A stretch of 64,000 bases of DNA, taken from Paenibacillus typhae (GTDB lineage Bacteria > Bacillota > Bacilli > Paenibacillales > Paenibacillaceae). Every line of letters begins with the position of its first letter. Position 1 is the stretch's first letter. Shown piece by piece: positions 16,760 through 25,602 of the stretch. A program made the position numbers and the translations under genes. The DNA is taken from positions 46,736 through 110,735 of the forward strand of contig NZ_FNDX01000016.1 of assembly GCF_900099765.1 (NCBI RefSeq). Reading direction: 5' to 3'. The notes below the pieces were generated by a model. That model had not been told where the DNA came from. It did no database searches and saw only the letters and a list, made by a program, of their open reading frames with translations.

Positions 16760-19630
16760 ATGTCCATAAGAACGAGTATTGAAATCTCCGGGGCGAAGCA
16801 GAACAACCTCAAGAATGTCTCGGTGGAGATTCCACGCGATAAGCTGACTGTCATTACAGGCGTCTCCGGCTCCGGCAAGTCCTCGCTGGCGTTTGATGTG
16901 ATCTATGGGGAGGGGCAGCGGCGGTTTCTCGATTCCATCTCCAATTTTGCCAAAAGCCGGATCAGCCAGCTCAAAAAAGCCAAGGTCGATTACGTGCGCG
17001 GCCTGTCCCCGGTCATTGCGATTGAGCAGAAAAAAGGCAACCACAATCCGCGCTCCACAGTGGGAACGGTCACCGATACCAACGATTATCTCCGGCTCCT
17101 GTTCGCCACAGCGGGTACGGGGCATTGTCCGGAATGCAGCAAGCCGCTGCGCCAGCTGTCCGCCGCCCAGATTGCCGAGCATATTACCGGTCTGCCGCAA
17201 GGGACGATTATCGAGCTGCGGGCTCCGGTATACAAAATATACGGGGAGGACTACAGCTACACCTTCCAGCAGCTGCGGGAGAAGGGCTTCAAGCATCTGC
17301 TTATCGACGGGGAGCCGGTATCGCTGGGGGATGAGCTGGAGCTGGATGAACGCAAAACGCATGTAATTGAAATCGTGATTGACCGGATTACGCTAAGGCA
17401 GGATACGTATATCCAGCTCACCAAGTCGATTGAAGCAGCCATATTGGCACTGGATGAGGATATTATGATCAAGGTGGAGGTGATCGGCGGGGCGCCTGAG
17501 GATTTTTACGAGCATTTTGCCTGCCCTGAGCATCACTTTTTCCTGTGTGATATGCAGCCTTTTCATTTCTCCTTTAATACGCCGGCCAGTGCCTGCCATA
17601 CCTGTCTCGGGGTGGGGATGTCCTATGTGGTGGAGCCGCATTTTCTGGTGGTCGCCCCGGAGAAGAGCATCAACAAAGGCGCGCTCAAGAATACGGTGTT
17701 CAATACCTCAGGCAAGGATAGCTACCGTACGGTGTTGATGTACAGCCTGTCGCAGAAATACAATTTCAGTCTGGATACCCCGTTTCATGAGCTGCCAAAA
17801 GAAATTCACGAGCTGCTCTTTTACGGAACCAGGGGCGAGCTTGTGCCGATGCTGCAGCCGCCGTTTTCCCAGAAGAAAAACTGGATGACCGGCCGGGACC
17901 GGGCGTTTGGCGGGTTTGTTCATGAAATGGAGAGCTGGTACAAGCATTATATCCGGAAGTCCTCCACAACAGAGGCGTTTGAGCCGACCTTCATCAAGGA
18001 CTGTATGATTGAAAAAACCTGCCCGGAATGCGGCGGCGCCCGGCTCAAGCAGCAGCGGCTGCAGGTAACGGTCGGAGGCAAAAACATCGATCAGCTCAGC
18101 CGGATGCAGCTGCAGGAGCTGCTGGCTTTTCTGGAGGCGCTCACCTTTGAGCCGGAGGTGCGGGATGTAGCGGAGACGATTGTCCGCGAGCTGTATACGC
18201 GCATCAGCCTGCTGATCGAAATCGGACTGCATTACATCAATCTCGGCCGACGCAGTGACAGTATTTCCGGCGGCGAGATGCAGCGGATCAAGATGTCCAC
18301 CCAGATCAGCAGCGAGCTGATGGGCATGCTCTACATTATGGATGAGCCGAGCATCGGGCTGCATCCCCGCGATTCCGGCAGAGTGATTGAGACGATGAAA
18401 AAGCTGCGCGATCTCGGCAATACCGTCATTGTCGTCGAGCATGATCTGGAAACCATCGGCTGTGCCGATCATATCATCGAGATTGGCCCGGGTCCGGGGA
18501 TTCACGGCGGAAACATCGTTGCCAGCGGGACGCTGGAGGATATAAAAAGTGCAGCAGAGTCTGTTACGGGCAGCTATCTGTCCGGCAGAACGGCTATTCC
18601 CGTACCTAAGCAGCGGCGCAATCTGGGGGACTTCTTTCTCTCTGTACAGGGTGCGAGGGAGAACAATCTGAAGGATGTCGATCTCGATATTCCGCTGAAT
18701 GTATTCATCTGCATTACCGGCGTGTCCGGTTCGGGCAAAAGCTCGCTGATCAACGAAATCCTGACCAAGCAGCTCAAAATCGACAAGACAGGCGCGCGGA
18801 TCGTCGCCGGCAAGCATGATTATGTGTTCGGGGCTGATCTGGTCAATCATGTCATCAACATCGACCAGTCGCCGATCGGCCGCAACAGCAAATCGAACCC
18901 GGCGACTTACATTGGGCTGTACGATAAAATCCGCGACCTGTTCGCCTCACAGCCGGAAGCCGTGGAGCGCGGTTATCAGTCGATCGACTTCAGTCTGACC
19001 CATGCGAACGGGACGCGCTGTGAGCATTGTGCAGGGGACGGGATCATCGTCACCAGCCTGCAGTTTATGGCCGACATCGAAACGATCTGCCCGGTGTGCA
19101 AGGGCAACCGCTTTTCGGAGGAAGGGCTGGAGATCAAGATCCGGGACAAATCCATCTCGGATGTGCTGGATATGACGGTGGAGGAGGCTGTCGAATTTTT
19201 CGCAGACCACAAGTACCTCAGACATAAGCTGGGCATTATGAACGAGCTCGGACTGGGCTATCTGACACTCGGCCAGAGCTCGACGACCCTCTCCGGCGGG
19301 GAAGCACAGCGGGTCAAGCTGTCGAATGAGCTGGCGAAGATCAAGCGCGGCGCGCACAATCTGTACATTCTCGACGAGCCGACCACCGGGCTGCACCTGG
19401 CCGACATCCAGAAGCTGCTGCTGGCGCTGAACAAGCTGGTCGACGGCGGTCATTCCGTCATCGTGATCGAGCATCACCTGGACGTGATCAAGTCTGCCGA
19501 TTACATCATCGACATGGGGCCGGAAGGCGGGAACGGCGGCGGTTTTGTGGTCGCGGAGGGAACCCCGGAGCAGGTTGCAAAGGTGGAGGCTTCGCATACC
19601 GGGCGGTATTTGCGGAGTGTGCTGGGGTAG
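16760..19630 (+). CDS. UvrA-like excinuclease subunit paralogue (ABC-F2-type ATPase)
   Basis: 956 residues. There are two ABC ATPase units: Walker A GVSGSGKSS at ~34-42 and again in the second half (TGVSGSGKSSLINEI). Signatures are SGGEMQRIKMS and LSGGEAQRVKLS; Walker B sites are LYIMDEPSIGLHP and LYILDEPTTGLHL. Zinc modules are HCPECSKPL and CEHCAGDG...CPVCKGNRF. In the first-half module the usual CPxC reads CPEH (ACPEHHFFLC), followed by ACHTCLGVG. It is near canonical UvrA length, but it sits alone with a nucleotidyltransferase rather than with uvrB. Drug-resistance UvrA-like proteins (DrrC type) or an accessory repair role are possible. Confidence 0.88.
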   Translation: MSIRTSIEISGAKQNNLKNVSVEIPRDKLTVITGVSGSGKSSLAFDVIYGEGQRRFLDSISNFAKSRISQLKKAKVDYVRGLSPVIAIEQKKGNHNPRSTVGTVTDTNDYLRLLFATAGTGHCPECSKPLRQLSAAQIAEHITGLPQGTIIELRAPVYKIYGEDYSYTFQQLREKGFKHLLIDGEPVSLGDELELDERKTHVIEIVIDRITLRQDTYIQLTKSIEAAILALDEDIMIKVEVIGGAPEDFYEHFACPEHHFFLCDMQPFHFSFNTPASACHTCLGVGMSYVVEPHFLVVAPEKSINKGALKNTVFNTSGKDSYRTVLMYSLSQKYNFSLDTPFHELPKEIHELLFYGTRGELVPMLQPPFSQKKNWMTGRDRAFGGFVHEMESWYKHYIRKSSTTEAFEPTFIKDCMIEKTCPECGGARLKQQRLQVTVGGKNIDQLSRMQLQELLAFLEALTFEPEVRDVAETIVRELYTRISLLIEIGLHYINLGRRSDSISGGEMQRIKMSTQISSELMGMLYIMDEPSIGLHPRDSGRVIETMKKLRDLGNTVIVVEHDLETIGCADHIIEIGPGPGIHGGNIVASGTLEDIKSAAESVTGSYLSGRTAIPVPKQRRNLGDFFLSVQGARENNLKDVDLDIPLNVFICITGVSGSGKSSLINEILTKQLKIDKTGARIVAGKHDYVFGADLVNHVINIDQSPIGRNSKSNPATYIGLYDKIRDLFASQPEAVERGYQSIDFSLTHANGTRCEHCAGDGIIVTSLQFMADIETICPVCKGNRFSEEGLEIKIRDKSISDVLDMTVEEAVEFFADHKYLRHKLGIMNELGLGYLTLGQSSTTLSGGEAQRVKLSNELAKIKRGAHNLYILDEPTTGLHLADIQKLLLALNKLVDGGHSVIVIEHHLDVIKSADYIIDMGPEGGNGGGFVVAEGTPEQVAKVEASHTGRYLRSVLG

Positions 19631-19633
19631 AAT

Positions 19634-19725
19634 GCTAACGGGCTAGCGAGTGCTGGGATATGGAGCTAACGGGCTAGCGAATGCTGTGGTAAAGAGCTAA
19701 CAAGCTAGCGAGTGCTGGTTTTTCT
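19634..19725. repeat. Three tandem 31-bp repeats directly after the UvrA paralogue stop
   Basis: GCTAACGGGCTAGCGA starts at 19634 and 19665, and the variant GCTAACAAGCTAGCGA at 19696. The period is exactly 31 bp and the tails are similar (GTGCTGG, ATGCTGT, GTGCTGG). The core GCTAAC...GCTAGC is partly self-complementary. The first copy begins 3 bp after the stop codon. Confidence 0.85.
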
Positions 19726-19749
19726 GGGTAAGTGAGAGGGGCTAATCAA

Positions 19750-19937
19750 ATTAAGTGGAAATTAGCCACCTAATTCAAGGTGATTCGGCCAGTTAAAAGG
19801 ATTAGGTGGAAAAAAGTCAGTTAATTTTCCCGTTTTCAGCCCTAAGGGGGCTTTTAGGCAGAATTAGGTGCCGATTTTCCAACTAATGCTTAGAAATTTC
19901 GATAAATCGCAGAATTAGGTGGCGAAAATCCACTTAG
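19750..19937. repeat. ~188-bp intergenic element of four short hairpin units (family 2)
   Basis: Units start with ATTAAGTGG at 19750, ATTAGGTGG at 19801, ATTAGGTGC at 19863 and ATTAGGTGG at 19914. Each ends 6-7 nt later with a degenerate complement (CCACCTAAT, TCAGTTAAT, CCAACTAAT, CCACTTAG), so each is a ~24-bp hairpin. Spacings are 51, 62 and 51. The remainder of the non-coding stretch (19938-20057) holds only the ribosome site of the next, broken gene. Confidence 0.8.
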
Positions 19938-20057
19938 ATGGCGGATATACGCATCAGAAGCTGGTACTCAAACGATAAGCAATCAATATACAGCCGCCGG
20001 ACATCGATTAGTGCCGGCGGCTACTGTATAATACGCAGAACTGATTGGGAGGGAGTC

Positions 20058-20790
20058 ATGCAACTACTGACGCTACAACCGTATGAATTACATTACCGAG
20101 TAGAATCAACACTGGGGGCATTTGAAGTCATCTCAGATCTCAGGCCCGGCAGTGCAAGAACGGGGGTCTGGAAGCTTCGGGCAACGGAAGATCAGAAGAT
20201 GTATTACCTGAAAACGTTCAGCCGCAAGGAAAGATGGCATCCGGAGGTTTATGCCTATAAACATTGGGTGAGCGGTCTGCAGCCGTATGTGCCGGAGCTG
20301 ACCGCGGTTTATGAGGGGGAGGGCTGGCAGGCGATTTTGATCACAGCTATCGAAGGAACGATTATGCGGGAAGCGGGCCTGCAGCCTCCGGCCTTACATG
20401 CATCCTATTATAAAGCAGGGCAGTTGACGAGGCAGATCCATGAGTCACAGTGTGGGGAGTGGTTCGGGCGGCCGGATCAGAACGGAAAGCCAATAGAGCT
20501 GTATCATCACAGTGAACCCGTAACATATGCTGTGGGGCGTGGAGGTTGACAGCTTCGCTGCTTTGTTCGGGAAATATTTTATCAAGGACGAAGCTTCAAT
20601 GGAGGCGTTCTTTGCCGGTTATGGTGCAGACATTCTGCGGGAGAAGCAAATTCAGATCAGAATCAGCTGCATTAAGCTGGCGCTCGGTGATATTTACTGG
20701 GGGACATGGCAGACTAATCCTGGAGTTACGGCAAAAGGAAGAAGGCTGCTTCAGGCTCAAATGAACTGCATAGGGTACAAAGAGGGGTGA
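20058..20790 (+). pseudogene. APH-like phosphotransferase, frameshifted and internally deleted
   Basis: A good ribosome site (GGGAGGGAG) precedes ATG 20058. The first frame runs MQLLTLQPYELHYRVE... through VWKLRATEDQKMYYLKTFSR, the kinase beta-strand/lysine region, to HHSEPVTYAV and stops at 20549. The second frame (from ~20527) continues LWGVEVDSFAALFGKYF to 20790 and resembles the segment that normally follows the DFE/DWE metal-binding motif. The catalytic-loop HxD and that D motif are absent. A deletion of some tens of codons with a frame change therefore lies near 20510-20535. The product cannot be an active kinase. The family call rests on fold-level resemblance. Confidence 0.72.
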
Positions 20791-20874
20791 ATGTAACCAT
20801 ATTTATCACTTACTGGCGGGGGATCGCCTTAGTTAGAGTGGCTTGTTATTCATAGGCAATATTCTTTTAGAAGT

Positions 20875-21477
20875 TTATACAATAAGTCCGTCTACAATCC
20901 CCCGCAGCTTGACAAAAGGAAGTGCTCTGCTTTTATGTATCGCCGTCAGCAGCTCAAAGCGCGTATTACCAATTTTACTCACCGCATCATACTCGCCGAT
21001 TAAAGAGTCCAGCAGGATAAAATAGGCGAACTGATAACAGCCGTCATTCTGATCATAGTTTCGGATATACACATTTAAATCAAGAACCTGCCCGTTACTC
21101 TCGTAGGAGAAATAAATATCCTCATAGGATAGGCTGACATCTCCCATGTCAATCTGGATACTGTCAGAATTCATGCGGGGCCTGAACGGGATGATTATCC
21201 AATTGCTATAGACGGGTGCCTTACCGCACAGCATCTCCACCGTCTCAAAAGAATCTGCGATTCCGTCGGCAGAAATGATAAACTCCCGTTGCCCATCTGC
21301 ATTTACAGTACCTATTTCATAGGTTAAGTTCTCATCCAGCTCATGGAGCCTTCGGCTGATTTCGGCCATATATTCTTCTTTGTTATCTTCAAATCCCGTA
21401 TAAAATTCGTACTCCCGTTTACTGAACCATTTCCAGAAAGACAGCTTAAGATCGGTTTTACTGAACAGTTTGAACAT
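20875..21477 (-). CDS. Conserved hypothetical protein
   Basis: 200 residues if started at the ATG 21477, which has GGGGGGAT just upstream. The in-frame ATG at 21561 would add 28 residues without a ribosome site. It begins MFKLFSK.. FWKWF and continues with ISRRLHELDENLTYEIG, REFIISADGIADSFETVEML and APVYSNWIIIPFRPR. I recognise the pattern from a widespread family of unnamed cytoplasmic proteins, often found in variable or immunity-type loci, but know no function. No signal peptide or membrane segment. It is convergent with the APH pseudogene. Confidence 0.65.
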   Translation of the reverse strand: MFKLFSKTDLKLSFWKWFSKREYEFYTGFEDNKEEYMAEISRRLHELDENLTYEIGTVNADGQREFIISADGIADSFETVEMLCGKAPVYSNWIIIPFRPRMNSDSIQIDMGDVSLSYEDIYFSYESNGQVLDLNVYIRNYDQNDGCYQFAYFILLDSLIGEYDAVSKIGNTRFELLTAIHKSRALPFVKLRGIVDGLIV

Positions 21478-21628
21478 TATATCCCCCCATACTTGTATTC
21501 GAATGTATTGTAGCATGAACAGTCTAGATAGCAGAGTGGAAAATGAAAGATTCATCCGCACAAAATTTGATTAGATAATGAACAGAATTCACAACCTTCC
21601 TCAGAGCAGCTGATCTTCACTGAAATCC

Positions 21629-21823
21629 ATGCAGGAGATTGCCCAATATCCGCCTACCTTTATTCCGGAGACCTTTTATTGGCGAAACTATCTGGAGACC
21701 TGGACGGCTGCTCCGTTTACCCGTTACACAATGAACACGCTGCTGCCGATGATTGAGCTGTTCTTCGTGTTCCAGCGGTATTTCATTGAAGGAATGAATC
21801 TGACAGCAGGGACTAAGGGCTAG
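21629..21823 (+). pseudogene. Remnant of a MalG-type sugar ABC transporter permease
   Basis: A 64-codon frame whose first ~36 residues (EIAQYPPTFIPETFYWRNY, TAAPFTRYTMNTLLP) match the periplasmic loop near the start of carbohydrate ABC permeases. Its last ~25 residues (IELFFVFQRYFIEGMNLTAG, then TKG) match the extreme C-terminus of the same family. The whole membrane core, including the EAA loop, is missing. The join at about codon 39 is in frame, so it reads as an internally deleted relic. The rest of 21562-21922 contains nothing else recognisable. Confidence 0.7.
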
Positions 21824-21922
21824 GGATAAATGCCGGAGGAATGATTCAGGGAAAAAATGTAACCTTTACGGGCGGGCTGCGTATGTCAGGAGAATGTCCA
21901 AACTGATCCTGGAGATGATGAT

Positions 21923-23230
21923 ATGCAGCTCGTCCGCAATTCTCTTAACGATCTGATACATAACACGGAGGAAGCCGGGAGTTCGCTCAGGAAGTCGATT
22001 GACAGCTATCTGACAAGATTCCGGGAACTGGAGCCGCAGATTCATGCCTTTGTGCCCGAAGCCCGGCTGGAGCAGCGATTGAAGCTGGAACAGGAGCGCC
22101 TGCTGGCTTCTCTCGCCGGCACCGCCTGTAAACCGGCCCTTTGGGGAATTCCGGTCGGGATCAAGGATTTGATCCATGTTAAGGATCTGCCGACGCAAGC
22201 CGGGTCCCGGCTGCCTGCTAAGGCACTTGCCGGCGTGGAAGCGTCCATAGTCACCCGGCTGCGTGAACTCGGAGCGGTTATTGCCGGTAAGACGGTAACT
22301 GAGGAGTTTGCCTATCATGGGCCGATCGCTACCCTAAATCCCCATAACCCTGAGCATACTCCAGGAGGGTCCAGTGCTGGTTCGGCTGCTGCGGTTGCTG
22401 CAGGCTTATGTCCGCTGGCGGTGGGAACACAGACTCTGCGCTCTGTTCTCGCCCCGGCGTCTTTTTGCGGAGTGGTAGGGTTTAAGCCGAGCTATAACAG
22501 AGTTCCTCTGGACGGGGTGATTAAGCTGTCCCCCTCATTTGACACGATCGGGTTGTTCGCTCAGGATTTATCCGGCATGGAGACGGCAGCTGAACTGCTC
22601 ATACCGGAATGGAATGCCCGGCACGTGAGTCGTAAGCCTGTGCTTGGCATCCCGCGCGGGGTATACATGGAGCTGATGTCTGATGAGGTGAAACATGCTT
22701 TTGCTGCACAGGTTCAGTCGCTTGAGCAACTTGGCTATCAGGTGAAGCTTGTTCAGATGCCCTGGGAGGACGAGTTGATCTACGGGAATGCCATGCTGCG
22801 GTTTATTCAGGGAGAAATGGCCCGGGAGCACGCAGAGCGTTTCGGCGTGTATGAGGAATTCTATGGTGCCAGTGTAAGGGAAGCCATCCTTAGCGGTGCG
22901 GCTGTTCCGGAGGAGGAGCTGGCTGATTGCCGGCAGCTGCAGCTTGAATTAAGAGCAAAACTGAAGAAACTCATGGATCAGGAGGGGCTTGATCTGTGGG
23001 TATCACCGGCGCAGGGCGGAACCGCCCCAAGGCTAGAGGCTAACAATACCGGATGGCCTGGTATGACTGCAATCTGGACCTTTGCCGGGTGCCCGGCTAT
23101 CAGTATTCCAGCGGCTGATATTGGCGGACTTCCGCTCGGCTTTCAATGCGTCGGCAGCTACGGGGAAGATGAATGGCTGCTGGCCTGGGCACGGCAGGTG
23201 GCTCTGGATCTTTGTCCGGATAAAATCTGA
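21923..23230 (+). CDS. Amidase signature family hydrolase
   Basis: 435 residues; GGAG is 8 nt before ATG. The Ser-cisSer-Lys triad is visible: K81 (GIKDLIHV), S150 (TPGGSSAGSAA) and S174 (TQTLRSVLAPASFCG). Spacing between the three (69 and 24) equals that of malonamidase E2. The nucleophile motif is unusual: the common TGGS is LRS here. It probably hydrolyses a small amide in the cytoplasm. It is not GatA, because it is shorter and no gatB or gatC is nearby. Confidence 0.85.
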   Translation: MQLVRNSLNDLIHNTEEAGSSLRKSIDSYLTRFRELEPQIHAFVPEARLEQRLKLEQERLLASLAGTACKPALWGIPVGIKDLIHVKDLPTQAGSRLPAKALAGVEASIVTRLRELGAVIAGKTVTEEFAYHGPIATLNPHNPEHTPGGSSAGSAAAVAAGLCPLAVGTQTLRSVLAPASFCGVVGFKPSYNRVPLDGVIKLSPSFDTIGLFAQDLSGMETAAELLIPEWNARHVSRKPVLGIPRGVYMELMSDEVKHAFAAQVQSLEQLGYQVKLVQMPWEDELIYGNAMLRFIQGEMAREHAERFGVYEEFYGASVREAILSGAAVPEEELADCRQLQLELRAKLKKLMDQEGLDLWVSPAQGGTAPRLEANNTGWPGMTAIWTFAGCPAISIPAADIGGLPLGFQCVGSYGEDEWLLAWARQVALDLCPDKI

Positions 23231-23357
23231 ATGAAACTCTCAAATTCTGGTATTCTTTTCAAACGGCATATGCTATTATTTTGATGGATAAGGTTAGTTT
23301 TGATATTTATTAATTAATAAAATTATTAATTATTAATGTAAGCTAGGAGTGATAGCG

Positions 23358-24143
23358 TTGTATCCTCACCATCAAAAAGCAATTGAAGCCATTACTCTCA
23401 AGATGCAGGCCAAGAATGAAGTGCTGGGCGTCATTATCGGCGGTTCGGTTGCGCACGGGTATGCAAGTGAAACCTCAGATATTGACATCATGATTGTACT
23501 CTCTGAGGAGGATTACCAGCAGGCATTGGAAAGCGGAGAGATCGGTTATTTTGAAACAGAATCCACACCTTATGAAGGCGGTTATGTGGACGGTAAATGC
23601 TTGTCTGTAGACTATATCAGAAAGGTTGCTGAAGCCGGAAGCGAACCAGCCAAATATGCGTTTAAGGATGCTTTTGTTGCCTATTCGAGAATCAACGGGC
23701 TTGACGGGCTGATCGAAGCAGCTTCCTGCTATCCTGCAGCGAAAAAAGAAGAGAATATTCAGAAGTTCTACGCCCAGCTGGAGACGTGGAAATGGTATTA
23801 TTATGAAGGCCTCAAAAGAGATAACCAGCTGCTGATGGATTATTCCCGTACCAACTATGCCATGTTCGCCGGACGGCTGATATTAGCCTATAATAACAGG
23901 CTGTTTCCCTCCTACAAATGGCTGCTCAAGGAGCTGGAGCTGGCAGAGGCCAAGCCGGACAATTTCATGGAGCTGCTGGAGGCTGTTACTACGCTTAAAA
24001 CCCCGGACTCCATCGAGCGTTTGTATGAGAGTGTTACTGGATTTCATAACTGGTACACCTCTAACGAGCATTGGACCGTGAGATTTATGATGGACAGCCA
24101 GCTGAACTGGGTAGACGGCATAGTGCCTGTACTTGATTTATAA
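23358..24143 (+). CDS. Nucleotidyltransferase domain protein
   Basis: 261 residues from TTG 23358, chosen because AGGAG (23345-23349) is 8 nt upstream; the earlier GTG at 23349 overlaps that site. The active-site pattern GGSVAHGYASETSDIDIMI gives G28-G29-S30 and D41, D43. The helical C-terminal half (QLETWKWYYYEGLKRDNQLL, LILAYNNRLFPSYKWLLKEL) resembles the DUF4037 or kanamycin-type group. It is the second such fold in the window, not closely similar to 15828-16742. An A+T-rich 120-bp leader precedes it. Confidence 0.8.
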   Translation: MYPHHQKAIEAITLKMQAKNEVLGVIIGGSVAHGYASETSDIDIMIVLSEEDYQQALESGEIGYFETESTPYEGGYVDGKCLSVDYIRKVAEAGSEPAKYAFKDAFVAYSRINGLDGLIEAASCYPAAKKEENIQKFYAQLETWKWYYYEGLKRDNQLLMDYSRTNYAMFAGRLILAYNNRLFPSYKWLLKELELAEAKPDNFMELLEAVTTLKTPDSIERLYESVTGFHNWYTSNEHWTVRFMMDSQLNWVDGIVPVLDL

Positions 24144-24153
24144 TTAAAAGAAA

Positions 24154-24192
24154 GCAGCCGCCGGACACGTCCTGTGTTCAGCGGCTTTTTTT
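24154..24192. terminator. Terminator between convergent genes
   Basis: GCAGCCGCCGGACAC pairs with GTGTTCAGCGGC around GTCCT (one bulge), followed by TTTTTTT on the plus strand, 10 bp after the nucleotidyltransferase stop. Confidence 0.85.
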
Positions 24193-24219
24193 GCTGCTTC
24201 TAAATCTAAGTGTTCTAAA

Positions 24220-25389
24220 TTATTGCGATGTCGGCAGGGGATATACGAACTGTTTTTCCTTCCGCTCAAGGCCAAGATTGTACGCCCGGATAGTCAGCTC
24301 ATTGCCGCTGCGGCCTTCATACCGCAGATCATCCCCGGGGAACATGGAGTCCCACTGGTCCAATATCCATTTGCGGTCGGCTGCAGGTAATTGCTCATAT
24401 AACAGGGTCTGTGTCCCAGTAGAGCGGTCAACTGCGGTTAAGAAGGCGGTATCGCCCGGCCGGATTAGGGCAACATCCGAATAAAAGGCCTCCACATTAT
24501 AATAGACGTCACGCGTCACGCTGGTCCCCATCAATTTCGGCAAGTCGACGGTTTCTTTTACGGCACCGGTACCGTCTTCGATCAGTCGCAGCGTCTGCCC
24601 GTCGTTCATCAGGAGCCTGCCCTCGGACCAGAGAGCCGGTTCATCAAAGGTAGAATGAAAATCAGTATGTGCCTGGCGCAGAAGTGCTCCGTTTTTGAGC
24701 AGATAGGTAAAGTACTCCGCATAGAGATGCGGTTCACCGTAAGAATTTCTAACCTGCAGTACAGTTAGTCCGCCGGGTGTATCCTCGAAGGTGAAGCCTA
24801 CAAGATCCAGACCCCTGCCCAGATGGGCGAGCTTACGCTTGTCCGTTTTCCCGGTTGAAATATAAAGGTCGCCGGTATCAAGCGAGACGGAGTAACGTGT
24901 GCCCTTGTAAGTCTCAGTATGGCCCCGGTACATATGGAGGCCGTTGGCCAGCAGGCTGCGGGTTTTGGCATCCCAGCGGACCGTACCGCCTTCCAGTGCT
25001 TTCACCAGAAACTTGGCGGGCAGATACAATTCGTCCTGGAGAAGGAAAGGGGTACCGCCGGTGTTCACACTAACGTTATCCAGTACTCCGGTTGAGCTGC
25101 CTAGCCGTACGGCAAAGCTTTTCTCCCAGCCGCTGAATGAAGCGCGTGTACGGGTCTTGTCCCATTTCATTTCAATTCCGAGGCTGTTAACGAGGTTAGC
25201 CGGCAGATAGGATACCCCGTTCTTAATCAAGGCTGTACCTACGGAGCTTCCTGATATGCCGCTGTCACTGCTATAAGTCACATAATACTTCACTTCTTCG
25301 GTGCCTGATCTGGCTGTTGCCGGAGCTGACATTGTGCCTGATAGGAGCATAAGTCCGGCGGTGGACAGGAGCAGCAGTTTTCTGATCAT
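24220..25389 (-). CDS. Secreted stalk-domain (copper amine oxidase N-terminal-like) protein
   Basis: 389 residues. Signal peptide at 1-~27 (MIRKLLLLSTAGLMLLSGTM). Two stalk motifs follow at ~45-155: GVSYLPANLVNSLGIEMKWD and ELYLPAKFLVKALEGGTVRWD, each strand-turn-strand with the typical W-D. The remainder (~160-389) is beta-rich with DTGDLYISTGKTDKRKLAHLG, suggesting a beta-propeller-like fold. It is exported and probably wall-associated. No catalytic residues are recognisable. Confidence 0.8.
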   Translation of the reverse strand: MIRKLLLLSTAGLMLLSGTMSAPATARSGTEEVKYYVTYSSDSGISGSSVGTALIKNGVSYLPANLVNSLGIEMKWDKTRTRASFSGWEKSFAVRLGSSTGVLDNVSVNTGGTPFLLQDELYLPAKFLVKALEGGTVRWDAKTRSLLANGLHMYRGHTETYKGTRYSVSLDTGDLYISTGKTDKRKLAHLGRGLDLVGFTFEDTPGGLTVLQVRNSYGEPHLYAEYFTYLLKNGALLRQAHTDFHSTFDEPALWSEGRLLMNDGQTLRLIEDGTGAVKETVDLPKLMGTSVTRDVYYNVEAFYSDVALIRPGDTAFLTAVDRSTGTQTLLYEQLPAADRKWILDQWDSMFPGDDLRYEGRSGNELTIRAYNLGLERKEKQFVYPLPTSQ

Positions 25390-25543
25390 GCGGGTTACCT
25401 TCCTTTCGGAAAAATAGAATTAGGCAGAAGCTTTATGCACGATATAAAAGATTAGACGAGGAATGAAGGAAAATGTTTCCTTAGAATCCTCCATAAATAT
25501 TTTGGTGATAATTTGTACTGGCTGGGGAACTTTTCCTTTTGTC

Positions 25544-25572
25544 TTCAGATGATAGCTCCATAGCGTTATAAT
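25544..25572 (+). promoter_or_regulatory. Candidate sigma-A promoter of the helicase gene
   Basis: TTCAGA (25544-25549), 17-nt spacer, TATAAT (25567-25572). It lies 30 bp before the chosen ATG. Confidence 0.5.
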
Positions 25573-25602
25573 ATGTAAATATAGATGCTAATGGGGGAGA
25601 AC

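Noticed and set aside
17708..18850. 380-codon open frame on the minus strand
   Set aside because: It is opposite the UvrA paralogue, whose conserved motifs run through the whole interval; a shadow of codon bias.
19634..19937. Possible CRISPR array
   Set aside because: The 31-bp units are contiguous with no unique spacers, the other units are degenerate hairpins, and no cas gene is nearby.
19938..20057. N-terminal extension of the APH-like frame
   Set aside because: The ribosome site before ATG 20058 and the lack of similarity upstream show the gene starts at 20058.
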